Origin: Lewinellaceae bacterium
GTDB taxonomy: Bacteria; Bacteroidota; Bacteroidia; Chitinophagales; Saprospiraceae
Reading direction: 5' to 3'
DNA: 58,891 bases
Assembly (NCBI GenBank): GCA_016719605.1
Contig: JADJYW010000009.1
Location: 1 to 58,891, forward strand
Made by a program: the position numbers and the translations under genes. Below, one piece after another: positions 46,458-56,031 of this stretch (position 1 is the stretch's first letter; each line of letters begins with the position of its first letter). Below the pieces are notes generated by a model. That model was not told where the DNA came from, did not search any database, and saw only the letters and a list, made by a program, of their open reading frames with translations.

Positions 46458-47852
46458 TCAATCCTCAAATTCCCCTTCCCACTTCGCAATAACCACCGTA
46501 GCCAGGCAATTTCCGAGCATATTCACGCCGGTGCGTACCATGTCCATCAGCACGTCCACGCCGAGAATGAGGTAAATAGGCCATTCCTGAATACCAAACT
46601 GGCCAATCGTGCCCATCAGGACAATCACGGATGCGCGTGCGACGCCGGCCACACCTTTGCTGGTAATGAGCAAAACCGCCAGCAGCGTCAATTGTCCGCT
46701 GATGGAAGTTGCAATGGGGTGATCGGTGGCTTGCGCGACAAAAATAGCCGCACAACTGAGGTACAGTGTCGAACCGTCCAGATTGAAACTCATGCCCGTA
46801 GGCAACACAAACGACACGATGCGGCGCGGAATCCCGTACGCTTCCAGCTTTTCCATGGCCGGGCCAAGCGCAGCCTCGCTGGATGCCGTCGAAAAGGCAA
46901 TCGTGACGGGGGATTGCACGGCGTTCCAGAATTTGCGGACGTTGATGCGCATCACCACGACAATCAGGCCGAACACGATAACCACAAAGGCAATCAAGGC
47001 ACCGTAGAGCGTCAGTACCAGTTTGGCCATGGGAATAAACACATCCAGGCCCATCGCCGAAACGGCGGAAGCCATGGCGCCCAGCACGCCGAGGGGCGCA
47101 ACATACATGACCAGCGTGGTGAATTTGAACATGACCGCCGTCAGGCTTTCGCAGAAGGAGACCATCATGCGGCGGTGCCGCCCGCCCGCCATGTTGATGC
47201 CGAGGCCGAACAGGATGGAAAACACCACCACTTGCAAGACCTGGTTTTCGGCTACCGACTTAGCGATGTTTTCCGGGAAAATATGCGCAATGATGTACTT
47301 CCAGTCGTGTTTTGGCGGCCGGTCGGCAATCGCTTTGGCCGTAGAGAACGTGGCTTGCAGGGAATCAATCCCGCTTTTCAGGATACCCGGTCGAAGGCTG
47401 TCGGGAGCGCTTTCGTATTCCGCGATGATTTTTTCAGTGTGCCCCATGACCATCGGAGCCGCCACATCTTTCCAGTCTTTTTTGACGGAAGCCGCTTTCG
47501 GCGCCAGTTTTTCCGCATTCTCCCGCACAATCCTGCGATCGTCGCCGGCTTTAGACAAATTAATGGCCAACAAACCAAAGACCAGAGCAAGCGAAGTGAC
47601 CGCAATGAAATACCCAAATGATTTGGCGCCCAGCCGACCAAGGGAAGTGGAGTCCCCGTGCCCGGCAATACCTACCACGAGTGTGGCAAAAAGCAGGGGC
47701 GCCACCAGTGTTTTGATGAGTTGCAGGAAGATTTTTCCTAAAATATCCAGATTGGCGGCAAAATCGGGCACTGCCCAACCCAGAAATGCGCCAACAACGA
47801 GGCCCATCAGTATCCAAAAGGTGAGACTTGATTTCAGATTGTTCCAGTTCAT
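46458..47852 (-). CDS. Dicarboxylate/amino acid:cation symporter (DAACS family)
   Basis: 464 aa from the ATG at 47852 (MNWNNLKSSLTFWILMGLVV); the longer frame upstream is not part of the family. Membrane helices and hairpin loops match glutamate/dicarboxylate symporters: FLQLIKTLVAPLLFATLVVG, GHRRMMVSFCESL-type region, FSTASSEAALGPAMEKL (hairpin HP1), PTGMSFNLDGSTLYLSCAAI with substrate and sodium-binding residues, and SKGVAGVARASVIVL (HP2). It moves acidic amino acids or dicarboxylates into the cell with sodium or protons. An inserted hydrophilic loop (AGDDRRIVRENAEKLAPKAA) between early helices is typical of Bacteroidota members. The stop is close to the convergent HEPN gene. Confidence 0.93.
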   Translation of the reverse strand: MNWNNLKSSLTFWILMGLVVGAFLGWAVPDFAANLDILGKIFLQLIKTLVAPLLFATLVVGIAGHGDSTSLGRLGAKSFGYFIAVTSLALVFGLLAINLSKAGDDRRIVRENAEKLAPKAASVKKDWKDVAAPMVMGHTEKIIAEYESAPDSLRPGILKSGIDSLQATFSTAKAIADRPPKHDWKYIIAHIFPENIAKSVAENQVLQVVVFSILFGLGINMAGGRHRRMMVSFCESLTAVMFKFTTLVMYVAPLGVLGAMASAVSAMGLDVFIPMAKLVLTLYGALIAFVVIVFGLIVVVMRINVRKFWNAVQSPVTIAFSTASSEAALGPAMEKLEAYGIPRRIVSFVLPTGMSFNLDGSTLYLSCAAIFVAQATDHPIATSISGQLTLLAVLLITSKGVAGVARASVIVLMGTIGQFGIQEWPIYLILGVDVLMDMVRTGVNMLGNCLATVVIAKWEGEFED

Positions 47853-47887
47853 GGTCTTACATGGCAGATTCTGTTTTTGGCCACGCG

Positions 47888-47895
47888 CAAAAGTA
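47888..47895 (-). promoter_or_regulatory. -7 box TACTTTTG of the symporter gene
   Basis: A TAnnTTTG match on the minus strand about 36 bases before the ATG. Confidence 0.55.
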
Positions 47896-48105
47896 GCGCC
47901 TTGATTGATAATTCGGGTATGTTCAAAAAACTGTGTCGGCGAAGGTGTCTTTTTCCGGGTTGGCGCAAATCCTGCTCGCCCCGATGGGCAAAGCCGCCCG
48001 AATTCCAAATCGCTCCCGAAATGCACAAATTACCCCGCCCTGCGGCACCACCACCCCTGAAAAACCGGAACACTTCCTACCTTGCCCGGAAATTTCTTCG
48101 GCACG

Positions 48106-51100
48106 TTGAAAACCACCCTGCGTCCCTTCTTGCTTTCGTTGCTGCTACTCGGGCGATTCGCATACGCGTCGGCCCAGCAGGGCAAGGTTTTTTTCGACCG
48201 CATCGGCATCGAGGACGGCCTGCCGCAGGGGCATATTTTTTCCATGACGGAGGACAGCGAGGGGTTCCTGTGGTTTTGCACATTAGGCGGCTTAGCCAAA
48301 TACGACGGCTACCAGTTCACCAACTACCTCAACGACAGCCGCGACAGCACCACTATTTCCGCATCGTTTACCTATAAAATACTGGAAGACCGCAAAGGGC
48401 GCTACTGGGTGGCTACTCAAAGCGGTTTCAACCGGTTCGACCGGCGCACCGGCAAGTTTGTGCGCTATTTCCACGACCCCGAAAACCCCGAAAGCCTCAG
48501 CGACGACCGCGTGCGCGATGTGCTGGAAGACCGCCGGGGGCGCCTGTGGCTGGCCACCGCTACCGGCGTGGATTTGTTCGATCCCGACACAAACCGGTTC
48601 CTGCATTTCAAAAGCGAAAGCACTGCCGTTGGCCGACACGCGCCGGTGCTGTACGAACACACCGACGGCAGTATGTACACCGGAACGCCCCGCGGACTGT
48701 TCCGGGTGCAGTGGGCCGACTCCTCCCTGGCTCTCCTGCCCCTCAACGGCAAAGAACCACTCGATATCCGACACATCACCCGAACATCCACCGGACATAT
48801 CTGGCTCGCCACCGCTACGGGTTTGTACACCGTGGACCTCGCCACACCGGGCATCAAAAACATACCGCTTGGCATACCCAACCCTGCCCTTGTGACCCTG
48901 ATCGAATACCCCCGGGGCATACTGTGGATCGGCACGGAACACCAGGGACTGCTGCGCCTCGACATTTCCACCAAACAAGTCACCAACCAGTACAAATCTA
49001 CCCCCGACGACCCCGACGGGCTGAACTACAACGTCGTTTATTCGCTGCTCGAAGACCGCCTCCACAACCTCTGGATCGGCACCTTCAACGGCATCAGCCG
49101 CATCAACCCCGACGCGCAAAAATTTCAACTGTACCAGAACGGGCCGGGGCTGGACAACCCCAAAAATTACATCCTGCGCATACACCAGGACCGCACCGGA
49201 AAAGTGTGGACCAACACCATGGAGGGCATTTTTGTGCGCCGAAACCTCAACGCCGCACCCGCGCCGCTGCTGCTGCCGCCCGCCTTCAAGCCCGGTTTTT
49301 GCACCGTTTCTGCTTTCTGCGACGACCCGGACGGCGTGCTCTGGTTTGGCGTTTCCGAGGAAGGCCTCTTCCGCCACAATCCCCACACCAACCGCACGGA
49401 ACGGGTAGACAACGGCGTCCGCCTGAAGGCCAAATACGTCGGCGCCATAGCCGCAGACCGAAAAAATCCGAACTGGCTTTGGCTCGGCACCCGCAACGGA
49501 CTTTGCCGGCTGGATCGCCACACGCTCGACACCGCCTGGCTGTATCCCACCGCCTGGCTGCCCGATCTGAAAAGCAACAATGTGCTCACTATCGCACAAG
49601 CAGCCGATGGCCGGCTGTGGCTGCGCTGTCCCGGCACCTTGTTCCGCTACGACCCGCAGACCAAGCAAGTCGAGGTATTTGGTAAAAACGAAAAATTGCT
49701 CCAGGGCGAAGTGCGCGCCATGACGCTCACCGATGCCGGCCCCTGGTTGGCCCGGGATCAGGGCCTGATCCACCTGGATGCCGACAGCGGCACGTTTCAG
49801 CACTACACTGCCGCCGAGGGCCTGGCCCAGAGCGACCTGTGCGCCCTGATTGCGCGCCCAAACGGACAAATATGGGTGGCCAGCCAAAACTATCTCGCCC
49901 GATTCGACCCCGTTACCCGTACGTTCCACAACTACAGCCTGCTGAAAGCCGCCAAGGAATTCAACACGCGCAGCAGTTGCCAAACCGCCGACGGGCGCCT
50001 TTTTTTCGGGGCTATCAACGGTTTTGTCGCCTTCGATCCCGACCGCATTCCCGTGGATACCATGCCGCCCCGAATGGTGCTGACCGGTTTTTCGGCGCTG
50101 AATAAAGCCATGAATTTCCGCACCGTCCCCGAATTTGTCCGCAGTATCCGGCTGAACTACACCGACAACGTGTTCACGTTCCACTACGCCGGCCTGCATT
50201 TCACCCACCCCGACGCCCTGCGCTACCGCTACAAAATGGAGGGTTTCAACACCGGGTGGCAAGAGGCGGGCGACAAACGCGAGGCTACCTACACCAACCT
50301 TTCGCCGGGCAAATACACGTTCATGGCCGATGCCGCCAATGCCGACGGACGCTGGTCGGGCCGACCGCTGGTGGTGGAGGTTCGGATCGAGCCGCCTTTT
50401 TGGCGGCGCGGGTGGTTTTACCTGCTCCTTGCACTCGCATGCTGCGGCATCGGGTACGCTATTTTTAAAAACCGCCTGCACGCCCAGCGTCTCGCCCGTG
50501 AAAAAGAACTGGCCGAACAAAACGCCCGCTACAAAAGCCAGTTTCTGGCCAACATGAGCCACGAAATCCGCACCCCCATGAACGCCATCATCGGGCTGAA
50601 CAAACTCCTGCTGGACTCCGGCCTCAACGAAAAACAGAAGCAGTACGTCAAAGCCATCGCCCAATCGGGCGAGAACCTGCTCTGGATCGTCAACGACATT
50701 CTGGATCAGGCCAAAATCGAAAGCGGCAAGTTCTCCTTTGTGGAACGCCCGTTTGAACTGGATGTGCAATTGGAACAACTGCGCAACCTGTTTCTGCACA
50801 AAGCACTGGAAAACCAGATCGAGTACGGCATCCACACGGCGCCCGGTGTACCCAACCGGCTGCTCGGCGACCCCCTGCGCCTGCAACAGGTACTGACCAA
50901 CCTCGTGGGCAACGCCATCAAGTTTACCCGGCAAGGATCCGTGCGCCTCGACGTGTCCGTAGCCGACAAGAACGACACCCACGCCTGGCTACGCTTCGCC
51001 GTGCAGGACACCGGTATCGGCATACCCGCTGAAAAACTGGACCTCATTTTCGAGAGTTTTGAGCAGGTGGACGACGAGGATTTTGCCGGCCAGCGCGGTA

Positions 51101-51648
51101 CAGGTCTCGGGCTGTCCATCGCCCGGCAGATGGTGGTGCAGCAGGGCGGCACCATCTCCGTGCAGAGTACCGTGGGCAAAGGGGCGACATTTACCGTAGT
51201 GCTTCCCGTCAAAATAGCCCGGGGCATAGCGCCCGCAGTACCCAAGGCCCCTGTCGGAGAACACCATCTGAAAAACCTCAAAATCCTGCTCGTCGAGGAT
51301 GCCTATTTCAACCAGATGCTGGCACTGGAACTGCTGAAAAAGCACATCGAAAACGTGGAGGTGGAGATCGCCGAAAACGGTCGGATTGCCCTTGAAAAAA
51401 TCGGCCGGAAGCCCTTCGACCTCGTGCTGATGGACGTAAAAATGCCCGTCATGGACGGATACGAGGCCACGCGGGCTATTCGCAATATGCCCGGCGCCAT
51501 ACGCAACGTGCCCATTCTGGCCCTCACCGCCAACGCCATACCGGAACAACTGGAGCAGTGCCGCGCCGCCGGCATGAACGATTGTATCACCAAACCTATT
51601 GACAGCGAGGAGCTGCTGGAAAAGATCGAGCGCTTGACCAGCCAGTGA
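48106..51648 (+). CDS. Hybrid sensor kinase: Reg_prop/Y_Y_Y sensor, histidine kinase, receiver (no DNA-binding domain)
   Basis: 1180 aa from a TTG at 48106, chosen because it opens a clean signal peptide (KTTLRPFLLSLLLLGRFAYA) and follows a TACCTTGC box by about 20 bases; a TTG at 48082 is the alternative. The propeller sensor runs about 25-650 (EDGLPQGHIFSMTEDSEGFL). A Y_Y_Y domain (about 690-760) and a helix (about 767-788) follow. The kinase has His near 818 (ANMSHEIRTPMNAIIG), LVGNAIKFTRQGS, QDTGIGIPAEKL and GTGLGLSIARQMV. The receiver (about 1055-1178) has LVLMDVKMPVMDGYEATRAI. There is no HTH. The family form is that of BaeS/EvgS-like hybrid kinases that pass phosphate on to a separate regulator. 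Stands between the symporter and the subtilisin gene. Confidence 0.92.
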   Translation: MKTTLRPFLLSLLLLGRFAYASAQQGKVFFDRIGIEDGLPQGHIFSMTEDSEGFLWFCTLGGLAKYDGYQFTNYLNDSRDSTTISASFTYKILEDRKGRYWVATQSGFNRFDRRTGKFVRYFHDPENPESLSDDRVRDVLEDRRGRLWLATATGVDLFDPDTNRFLHFKSESTAVGRHAPVLYEHTDGSMYTGTPRGLFRVQWADSSLALLPLNGKEPLDIRHITRTSTGHIWLATATGLYTVDLATPGIKNIPLGIPNPALVTLIEYPRGILWIGTEHQGLLRLDISTKQVTNQYKSTPDDPDGLNYNVVYSLLEDRLHNLWIGTFNGISRINPDAQKFQLYQNGPGLDNPKNYILRIHQDRTGKVWTNTMEGIFVRRNLNAAPAPLLLPPAFKPGFCTVSAFCDDPDGVLWFGVSEEGLFRHNPHTNRTERVDNGVRLKAKYVGAIAADRKNPNWLWLGTRNGLCRLDRHTLDTAWLYPTAWLPDLKSNNVLTIAQAADGRLWLRCPGTLFRYDPQTKQVEVFGKNEKLLQGEVRAMTLTDAGPWLARDQGLIHLDADSGTFQHYTAAEGLAQSDLCALIARPNGQIWVASQNYLARFDPVTRTFHNYSLLKAAKEFNTRSSCQTADGRLFFGAINGFVAFDPDRIPVDTMPPRMVLTGFSALNKAMNFRTVPEFVRSIRLNYTDNVFTFHYAGLHFTHPDALRYRYKMEGFNTGWQEAGDKREATYTNLSPGKYTFMADAANADGRWSGRPLVVEVRIEPPFWRRGWFYLLLALACCGIGYAIFKNRLHAQRLAREKELAEQNARYKSQFLANMSHEIRTPMNAIIGLNKLLLDSGLNEKQKQYVKAIAQSGENLLWIVNDILDQAKIESGKFSFVERPFELDVQLEQLRNLFLHKALENQIEYGIHTAPGVPNRLLGDPLRLQQVLTNLVGNAIKFTRQGSVRLDVSVADKNDTHAWLRFAVQDTGIGIPAEKLDLIFESFEQVDDEDFAGQRGTGLGLSIARQMVVQQGGTISVQSTVGKGATFTVVLPVKIARGIAPAVPKAPVGEHHLKNLKILLVEDAYFNQMLALELLKKHIENVEVEIAENGRIALEKIGRKPFDLVLMDVKMPVMDGYEATRAIRNMPGAIRNVPILALTANAIPEQLEQCRAAGMNDCITKPIDSEELLEKIERLTSQ

Positions 51649-51779
51649 ATAATTGTACGCCTCTGGCAGAATCCCGTAAAAACAAATTTTGCCGTCGTCG
51701 CCTATTTGTCCGTCCCGTACCTTCGCGGGAATTTTGTGCTGCAATTCCGTGTCCAATCCGCTTAAATAAAAAAATCGCC

Positions 51780-54700
51780 ATGTTCAATCTTGTACCGCCA
51801 ACCGCCAAAACCCTGCTGACTTTCCTGTTTTTTTTTCCGCTGTGCGCCATTGCTCAAAACAGCAAAATTGACCCCGAACTGTTGCAGCGCATGACTGCTG
51901 CGCCGGAGGTTTATCAGGAAATAATCATCGGCCTGACCGATCAGGAAGACACCCGCGCCATGTTGGCCGCCTTCGAAGCCGGGCACACGCCCCTCGACGA
52001 ACGCTCGTACCAGGTCATCAGCCGCCTGCAAACCCGGGCCGCCGCCACCCAGCCCATCGTGATCGGCCGCCTCCAGCAACTTGATGGCGCCGACGCCTCC
52101 AGCATCTACCCGGTCTGGATCACCAACGCCATCTTTGTCCGCGCCAACGCAGCGGCTATTGTGCGCATGGCCGACTGGCCGGAAGTGGGCGATATCCTCT
52201 GGAACGCCCCCGTAGAAATCATACTGCCGGTACACAAAGAAGTAGCCGCCGCCGGCCCCAACGGCAAAGAATCAGGCCTGAGCGCGATCAAAGCGCCGTT
52301 TATGTGGGACCTCGGCTACACCGGATACGGCCGCAAGGCATTGGTCATTGACACCGGCAACGACGCGGACCACCCGGCCATGGTTGACAACTTTTGGGGT
52401 CACCGGGTGCCCATCCAGCAAGCCTGGAACGGCAGCAAGTACCCCGAAGACTGCGCCGAACACGGCACCCACGTCACCGGCACCGTTTGCGGCCTCGACC
52501 GCAAAACCAACGATACCATCGGCGTAGCCTTCAACGCGCACTGGATGGGCGGCCCCATGCAGTTTCCCGTAGGCAGCGACCTGGGCTGTGCGTCATCGTT
52601 CAATCAAACGGTTTTTGCCAATACCGTCACCATGCAATGGGCTATCAATCCCGACGGCAACGCGGCCACCACGGCCGACCAGCCCGACGTGATCAACTGT
52701 TCCTGGCGCGCGCAGCCCTTTAGTTGCGGTGTTTCTCAGGCCATCAACGTGCTCAACGCCGTGGAAGCCGCAGGCATCGCAGTGGTCTGGGCCCAGGGCA
52801 ACGAAGGCCCCGATGCCGGCACGGTTTCTTCCGGTGCATCCATGAACATGGACCTCGTGAACACCTTTGCCGTTGGCGCCGTGGACGGCGCCAACAGCAA
52901 TTTTCCCATCGCCGACTTTTCGAGCCGAGGCCCCAGCCCGTGCGGCGGAGCCGGTGCGCTGCTCATCAAACCGGAAGTGTGCGCCCCCGGCGTAGCCGTG
53001 CGCTCCGCTGTGCCCGGCACCGGCTACATGGCTTTCAACGGCACCTCCATGGCCGCTCCTCACGCTGCCGGCGCTATCGTATTGCTGCGCGAAGCATTTC
53101 CCTACCTGTCCGGTATCCAACTCAAACTGGCTCTTTACAATTCGGCTACCGACCTCGGCACATTTGGCGAAGACAATGCGCATGGCAAGGGCATGATTAA
53201 CCTCCAGGCTGCCTACAACTACCTCATCCTGCAAGGCAACTCGCCGGTGCCGCCCGTGTCCGCCGACCGGGATGCACTCACCATAGATGTACAAGTAGCG
53301 GGCCGTTGCAAAGGCCCCGTTGTGGCCACCGTTACCTTCGAAAACGCCGGCGCAGAAACCATCAACAGCCTGCAAATCCAGTACGGAATAGAGGGCGGCA
53401 CCCAACAAAATTACAACTGGACAGGTACGCTGGCCCCCAACGCATTCACCACCGTGACCCTGCCCGACGTGACGGGCATTACTCCCGGCGACCGCACGTT
53501 CGTGGTGGAACTGTTCAACCCCAACAGCCAGCCCGACTCGCGCCCCCTGAACAACCGCTTCAAACGCGCGTTCACCATGGCCAACGCCGACTATCCCACT
53601 GCTGCCGTTTCGTCCCTGCAACCCCAACCGCTCTGTTCCGGTGGCCGGGTACTGCTGGAGTACACCGGTACACTCGGGCCACAGGACAAGGCGCAGTGGT
53701 TCTCCACACAGGTCGCCGTCAACCCCGTCGCCGAAACCTCCCGCTACCTCACCCCCCCGCTGAGCCAAAGTACCAACTACTATGTCAGCACGTCCGGCGT
53801 GTACAAGGTGGGCCGGTTCGACCTTTCCGCAGGCACGAATACCGGCAGCGGTATCGAAGGCGGGCTGGTATTCAATGCCACCCAGGCGTTTGTGCTCAAG
53901 ACCGTCAAAGTATTTGCCGACCAAACCGGCGCCCGTCTGATCCGGATCGAGGACAAGGACGGCAATCTCGTAGCATCCAAGCCGGTGATCATCTCCCAGA
54001 CGGGAGAACAGCGGGTTACGCTGAATATCAACATACCCAAGGGCGACGGCTTTCGCATCATCGCCGTATCCGGCAACCCGCTGAAACACTCCGTTGGCGC
54101 GTCGGGCTATCCCTACACGGTGTCGGGCGTGGTCAGTATTTATACCGGACGTACCCCCGGGGGCGGCAACAGCACCCTGTTCTACTACTATTTCTTCGAC
54201 TGGGAAGTAGAAGTACCCTCTGTGTGCGGACGTATTGCCGTGCCCGTTCAGGTCAGCCCCCAAATGGCGCCGGCGGTGAGTTTCACCACATCGGCCGACA
54301 CGACCTATCTCTCCGGCGGCGGCAACATCGCTTTCAGCGACCAAACCGCCGGCGCCGTCTCCCGTTCCTGGGACTTTGGCAACGGCCAAACCAGCACGGA
54401 GGCCACTCCGAGTGCCACCTACACCCAAACCGGTGCGTACCTGGTGCGGCTCATTTCCGCTACGGCCAATGGCTGTTCCAATGTGGCTGAAAAAACCATC
54501 ACCGTGCTGCAAACATCGTCCGCACGTGAACTGCCCGGCAATGCCGCCGACAATGTGGCGCTGTTCCCCAACCCGGCCACCGACGAAGTCCTGCTGGCTT
54601 TTGTGGACGAACGCGCGCCCGCAAACGTAGATATCCGCGTCAGCGACCTGCTGGGCCGAAATGTCCGCACGCTGAACCACGCCGCACGCTCCGCAGACGG

Positions 54701-54803
54701 CCTGCTCCGCGTAGATGTGGCAACACTGCCCCCGGGCGTGTACGCCGTACTGCTGCATACTGACGGGCGACCGTACTGGAGCGGGAAGTTTGTGAAAAAG
54801 TAA
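51780..54803 (+). CDS. S8 (subtilisin-like) serine protease with T9SS sorting domain
   Basis: 1007 aa from the ATG at 51780, opening a signal peptide (LLTFLFFFPLCAIAQ). Catalytic triad: Asp near 188 (ALVIDTGNDADHP), His near 226 (HGTHVTGTVCG), Ser near 422 (FNGTSMAAPHAAGAIV), with the oxyanion Asn region VVWAQGNEGPDAG. Residues about 20-150 form a propeptide-like region. After the catalytic domain come CARDB-like and Ig-like domains, a PKD domain (about 830-910, AFSDQTAGAVSRSWDFGNGQ) and a T9SS domain (ALFPNPATDEVLLAFVDERA...PPGVYAVLLHTDGRPYW). A secreted or surface protease. Upstream TACCTTCG may be the -7 box. No co-oriented operon partner follows. Confidence 0.93.
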   Translation: MFNLVPPTAKTLLTFLFFFPLCAIAQNSKIDPELLQRMTAAPEVYQEIIIGLTDQEDTRAMLAAFEAGHTPLDERSYQVISRLQTRAAATQPIVIGRLQQLDGADASSIYPVWITNAIFVRANAAAIVRMADWPEVGDILWNAPVEIILPVHKEVAAAGPNGKESGLSAIKAPFMWDLGYTGYGRKALVIDTGNDADHPAMVDNFWGHRVPIQQAWNGSKYPEDCAEHGTHVTGTVCGLDRKTNDTIGVAFNAHWMGGPMQFPVGSDLGCASSFNQTVFANTVTMQWAINPDGNAATTADQPDVINCSWRAQPFSCGVSQAINVLNAVEAAGIAVVWAQGNEGPDAGTVSSGASMNMDLVNTFAVGAVDGANSNFPIADFSSRGPSPCGGAGALLIKPEVCAPGVAVRSAVPGTGYMAFNGTSMAAPHAAGAIVLLREAFPYLSGIQLKLALYNSATDLGTFGEDNAHGKGMINLQAAYNYLILQGNSPVPPVSADRDALTIDVQVAGRCKGPVVATVTFENAGAETINSLQIQYGIEGGTQQNYNWTGTLAPNAFTTVTLPDVTGITPGDRTFVVELFNPNSQPDSRPLNNRFKRAFTMANADYPTAAVSSLQPQPLCSGGRVLLEYTGTLGPQDKAQWFSTQVAVNPVAETSRYLTPPLSQSTNYYVSTSGVYKVGRFDLSAGTNTGSGIEGGLVFNATQAFVLKTVKVFADQTGARLIRIEDKDGNLVASKPVIISQTGEQRVTLNINIPKGDGFRIIAVSGNPLKHSVGASGYPYTVSGVVSIYTGRTPGGGNSTLFYYYFFDWEVEVPSVCGRIAVPVQVSPQMAPAVSFTTSADTTYLSGGGNIAFSDQTAGAVSRSWDFGNGQTSTEATPSATYTQTGAYLVRLISATANGCSNVAEKTITVLQTSSARELPGNAADNVALFPNPATDEVLLAFVDERAPANVDIRVSDLLGRNVRTLNHAARSADGLLRVDVATLPPGVYAVLLHTDGRPYWSGKFVKK

Positions 54804-54846
54804 AGAAGGCGGTTCTTACGAGATACGCTCCTCTTTCAGGCAGGCC

Positions 54847-54867
54847 TGCGGCTAAGCAATTGCCGCA
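54847..54867. terminator. Weak hairpin between convergent genes
   Basis: TGCGGC and GCCGCA pair across a 9-base loop, followed by AAAAGATT on the plus strand (CTTTTG before the stem on the minus strand). The stem is short, so the call is tentative. Confidence 0.3.
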
Positions 54868-54872
54868 AAAGA

Positions 54873-55811
54873 TTACCAAATGCTCAGCAGGAGTACGCTC
54901 AGTACAAAAATCCCGAGGTAAATCCCGGCCAGCCGGCGCTCCTTGCGGATCAGAAACCTCTCGGGCAGTTTGCTTTCACGCATAAGCCAGTTGCCGGCGC
55001 GGATGACCTGCAGGAGCACGAGTGAAATGAGCAGGTACGCCAGCAGGTAAATTTTGTCCATCAGCACCATGTAGCCGGTGTCGGGCAGGGCGTTGCTGTA
55101 CGATTGCTGAAGAAAAACGGCGGTGAGCAACCCGCCGATGGGCAGCGACGAGCGTGTGTCAATGTGCGTGGGATGCAGCAGGAGCGAGCCGATACTGACG
55201 AGCATAACCACCAGGATGGGCAGCATCATTTTCAGGAGGAAATAGTTGATCGGGCGGGCGAGCAGTACGCAGTAGGTTAGGTTGCTGTACGCGCGGGCGT
55301 TCTCGTCGGGGTTGCCGAAATTGGTGCCGTAGTCGTGTACCGACGTTTCGAGCGTGCTGCCGTTTATGTCCCAGCCCACCAATTGCAAGGTTTTGCGGAT
55401 GGACGCGCCGGCGGTATCGGCCACATACACGAGCATTTCGGAGTCGTGTTCCGGGTTTTCGATCTGGATGTCGAGGGCATGGCGGTCGAGCGGAAAACGG
55501 CTCAGGGGGAAGGAGTGAAAAAACCGGCCTTCTACCCGGAACACGCGGTAGTTTGTGCCGTCGCGCATCAGGCTGTCGCTGCCGTCGCCGGATATGACCG
55601 AGGTTATGCTCCATTTTTCGATAGCATTCACAAACTCGATTTCCGTGGGGTCGAGGTCGCCCGTCCATTTGAACCAGAGGTAAAAATCGGCGTAGAACGA
55701 GTGCTCGTCCATGTTCAGGTCGTACAGGTTCATCAGGTGTATGCCGACTTTGACTTCCTGGGGTGTGTTGGCCGGGAGGAGGGGAGTAGGCTGATTCGAG
55801 GAGTTAGTCAC
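54873..55811 (-). CDS. Prokaryotic pentameric ligand-gated ion channel homologue
   Basis: 312 aa from a GTG at 55811. The extracellular sandwich domain (EVKVGIHLMNLYDLNMDEHS; FYADFYLWFKWTGD; FPLDRHALDIQIENPEH) is followed by four membrane helices (NYFLLKMMLPILVVMLVSIG, LPIGGLLTAVFLQQ, MDKIYLLAYLLISLVLLQVI, LAGIYLGIFVLSVLLLSIW). This order is that of the Cys-loop-family channels of bacteria such as ELIC and GLIC. A signal peptide should precede the sandwich, but none exists in this frame; the region before the GTG reads polar and unrelated. The 5' end may be displaced by a frameshift or rearrangement. Ligand unknown. Confidence 0.8.
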   Translation of the reverse strand: MTNSSNQPTPLLPANTPQEVKVGIHLMNLYDLNMDEHSFYADFYLWFKWTGDLDPTEIEFVNAIEKWSITSVISGDGSDSLMRDGTNYRVFRVEGRFFHSFPLSRFPLDRHALDIQIENPEHDSEMLVYVADTAGASIRKTLQLVGWDINGSTLETSVHDYGTNFGNPDENARAYSNLTYCVLLARPINYFLLKMMLPILVVMLVSIGSLLLHPTHIDTRSSLPIGGLLTAVFLQQSYSNALPDTGYMVLMDKIYLLAYLLISLVLLQVIRAGNWLMRESKLPERFLIRKERRLAGIYLGIFVLSVLLLSIW

Positions 55812-56031
55812 CTGTGTTGTACGCCTATTTAATTGGCGGATTGCTGCTCTTTCTGCTGGTGCTGTATCTGTACCGAAAGTGTTTTTTCCAACAGGGCATT
55901 GGCTTTGGGGTTTCGATTTGGTTTTTAGGTCTTGTGGTGCTTCGCACGAGCAGGTTAGTAGCCAATCATTTTCAAAGCGAGTTGGGGCTGTGGATGTTGT
56001 CGACCCCCCAGGCTGGCCGTTCCCTGCTTTT

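Noticed and set aside
48292..50982. An 896-codon minus-strand open frame opposite the third hybrid kinase
   Set aside because: The plus strand encodes all kinase and sensor motifs; the minus frame is a shadow with no recognisable domains.
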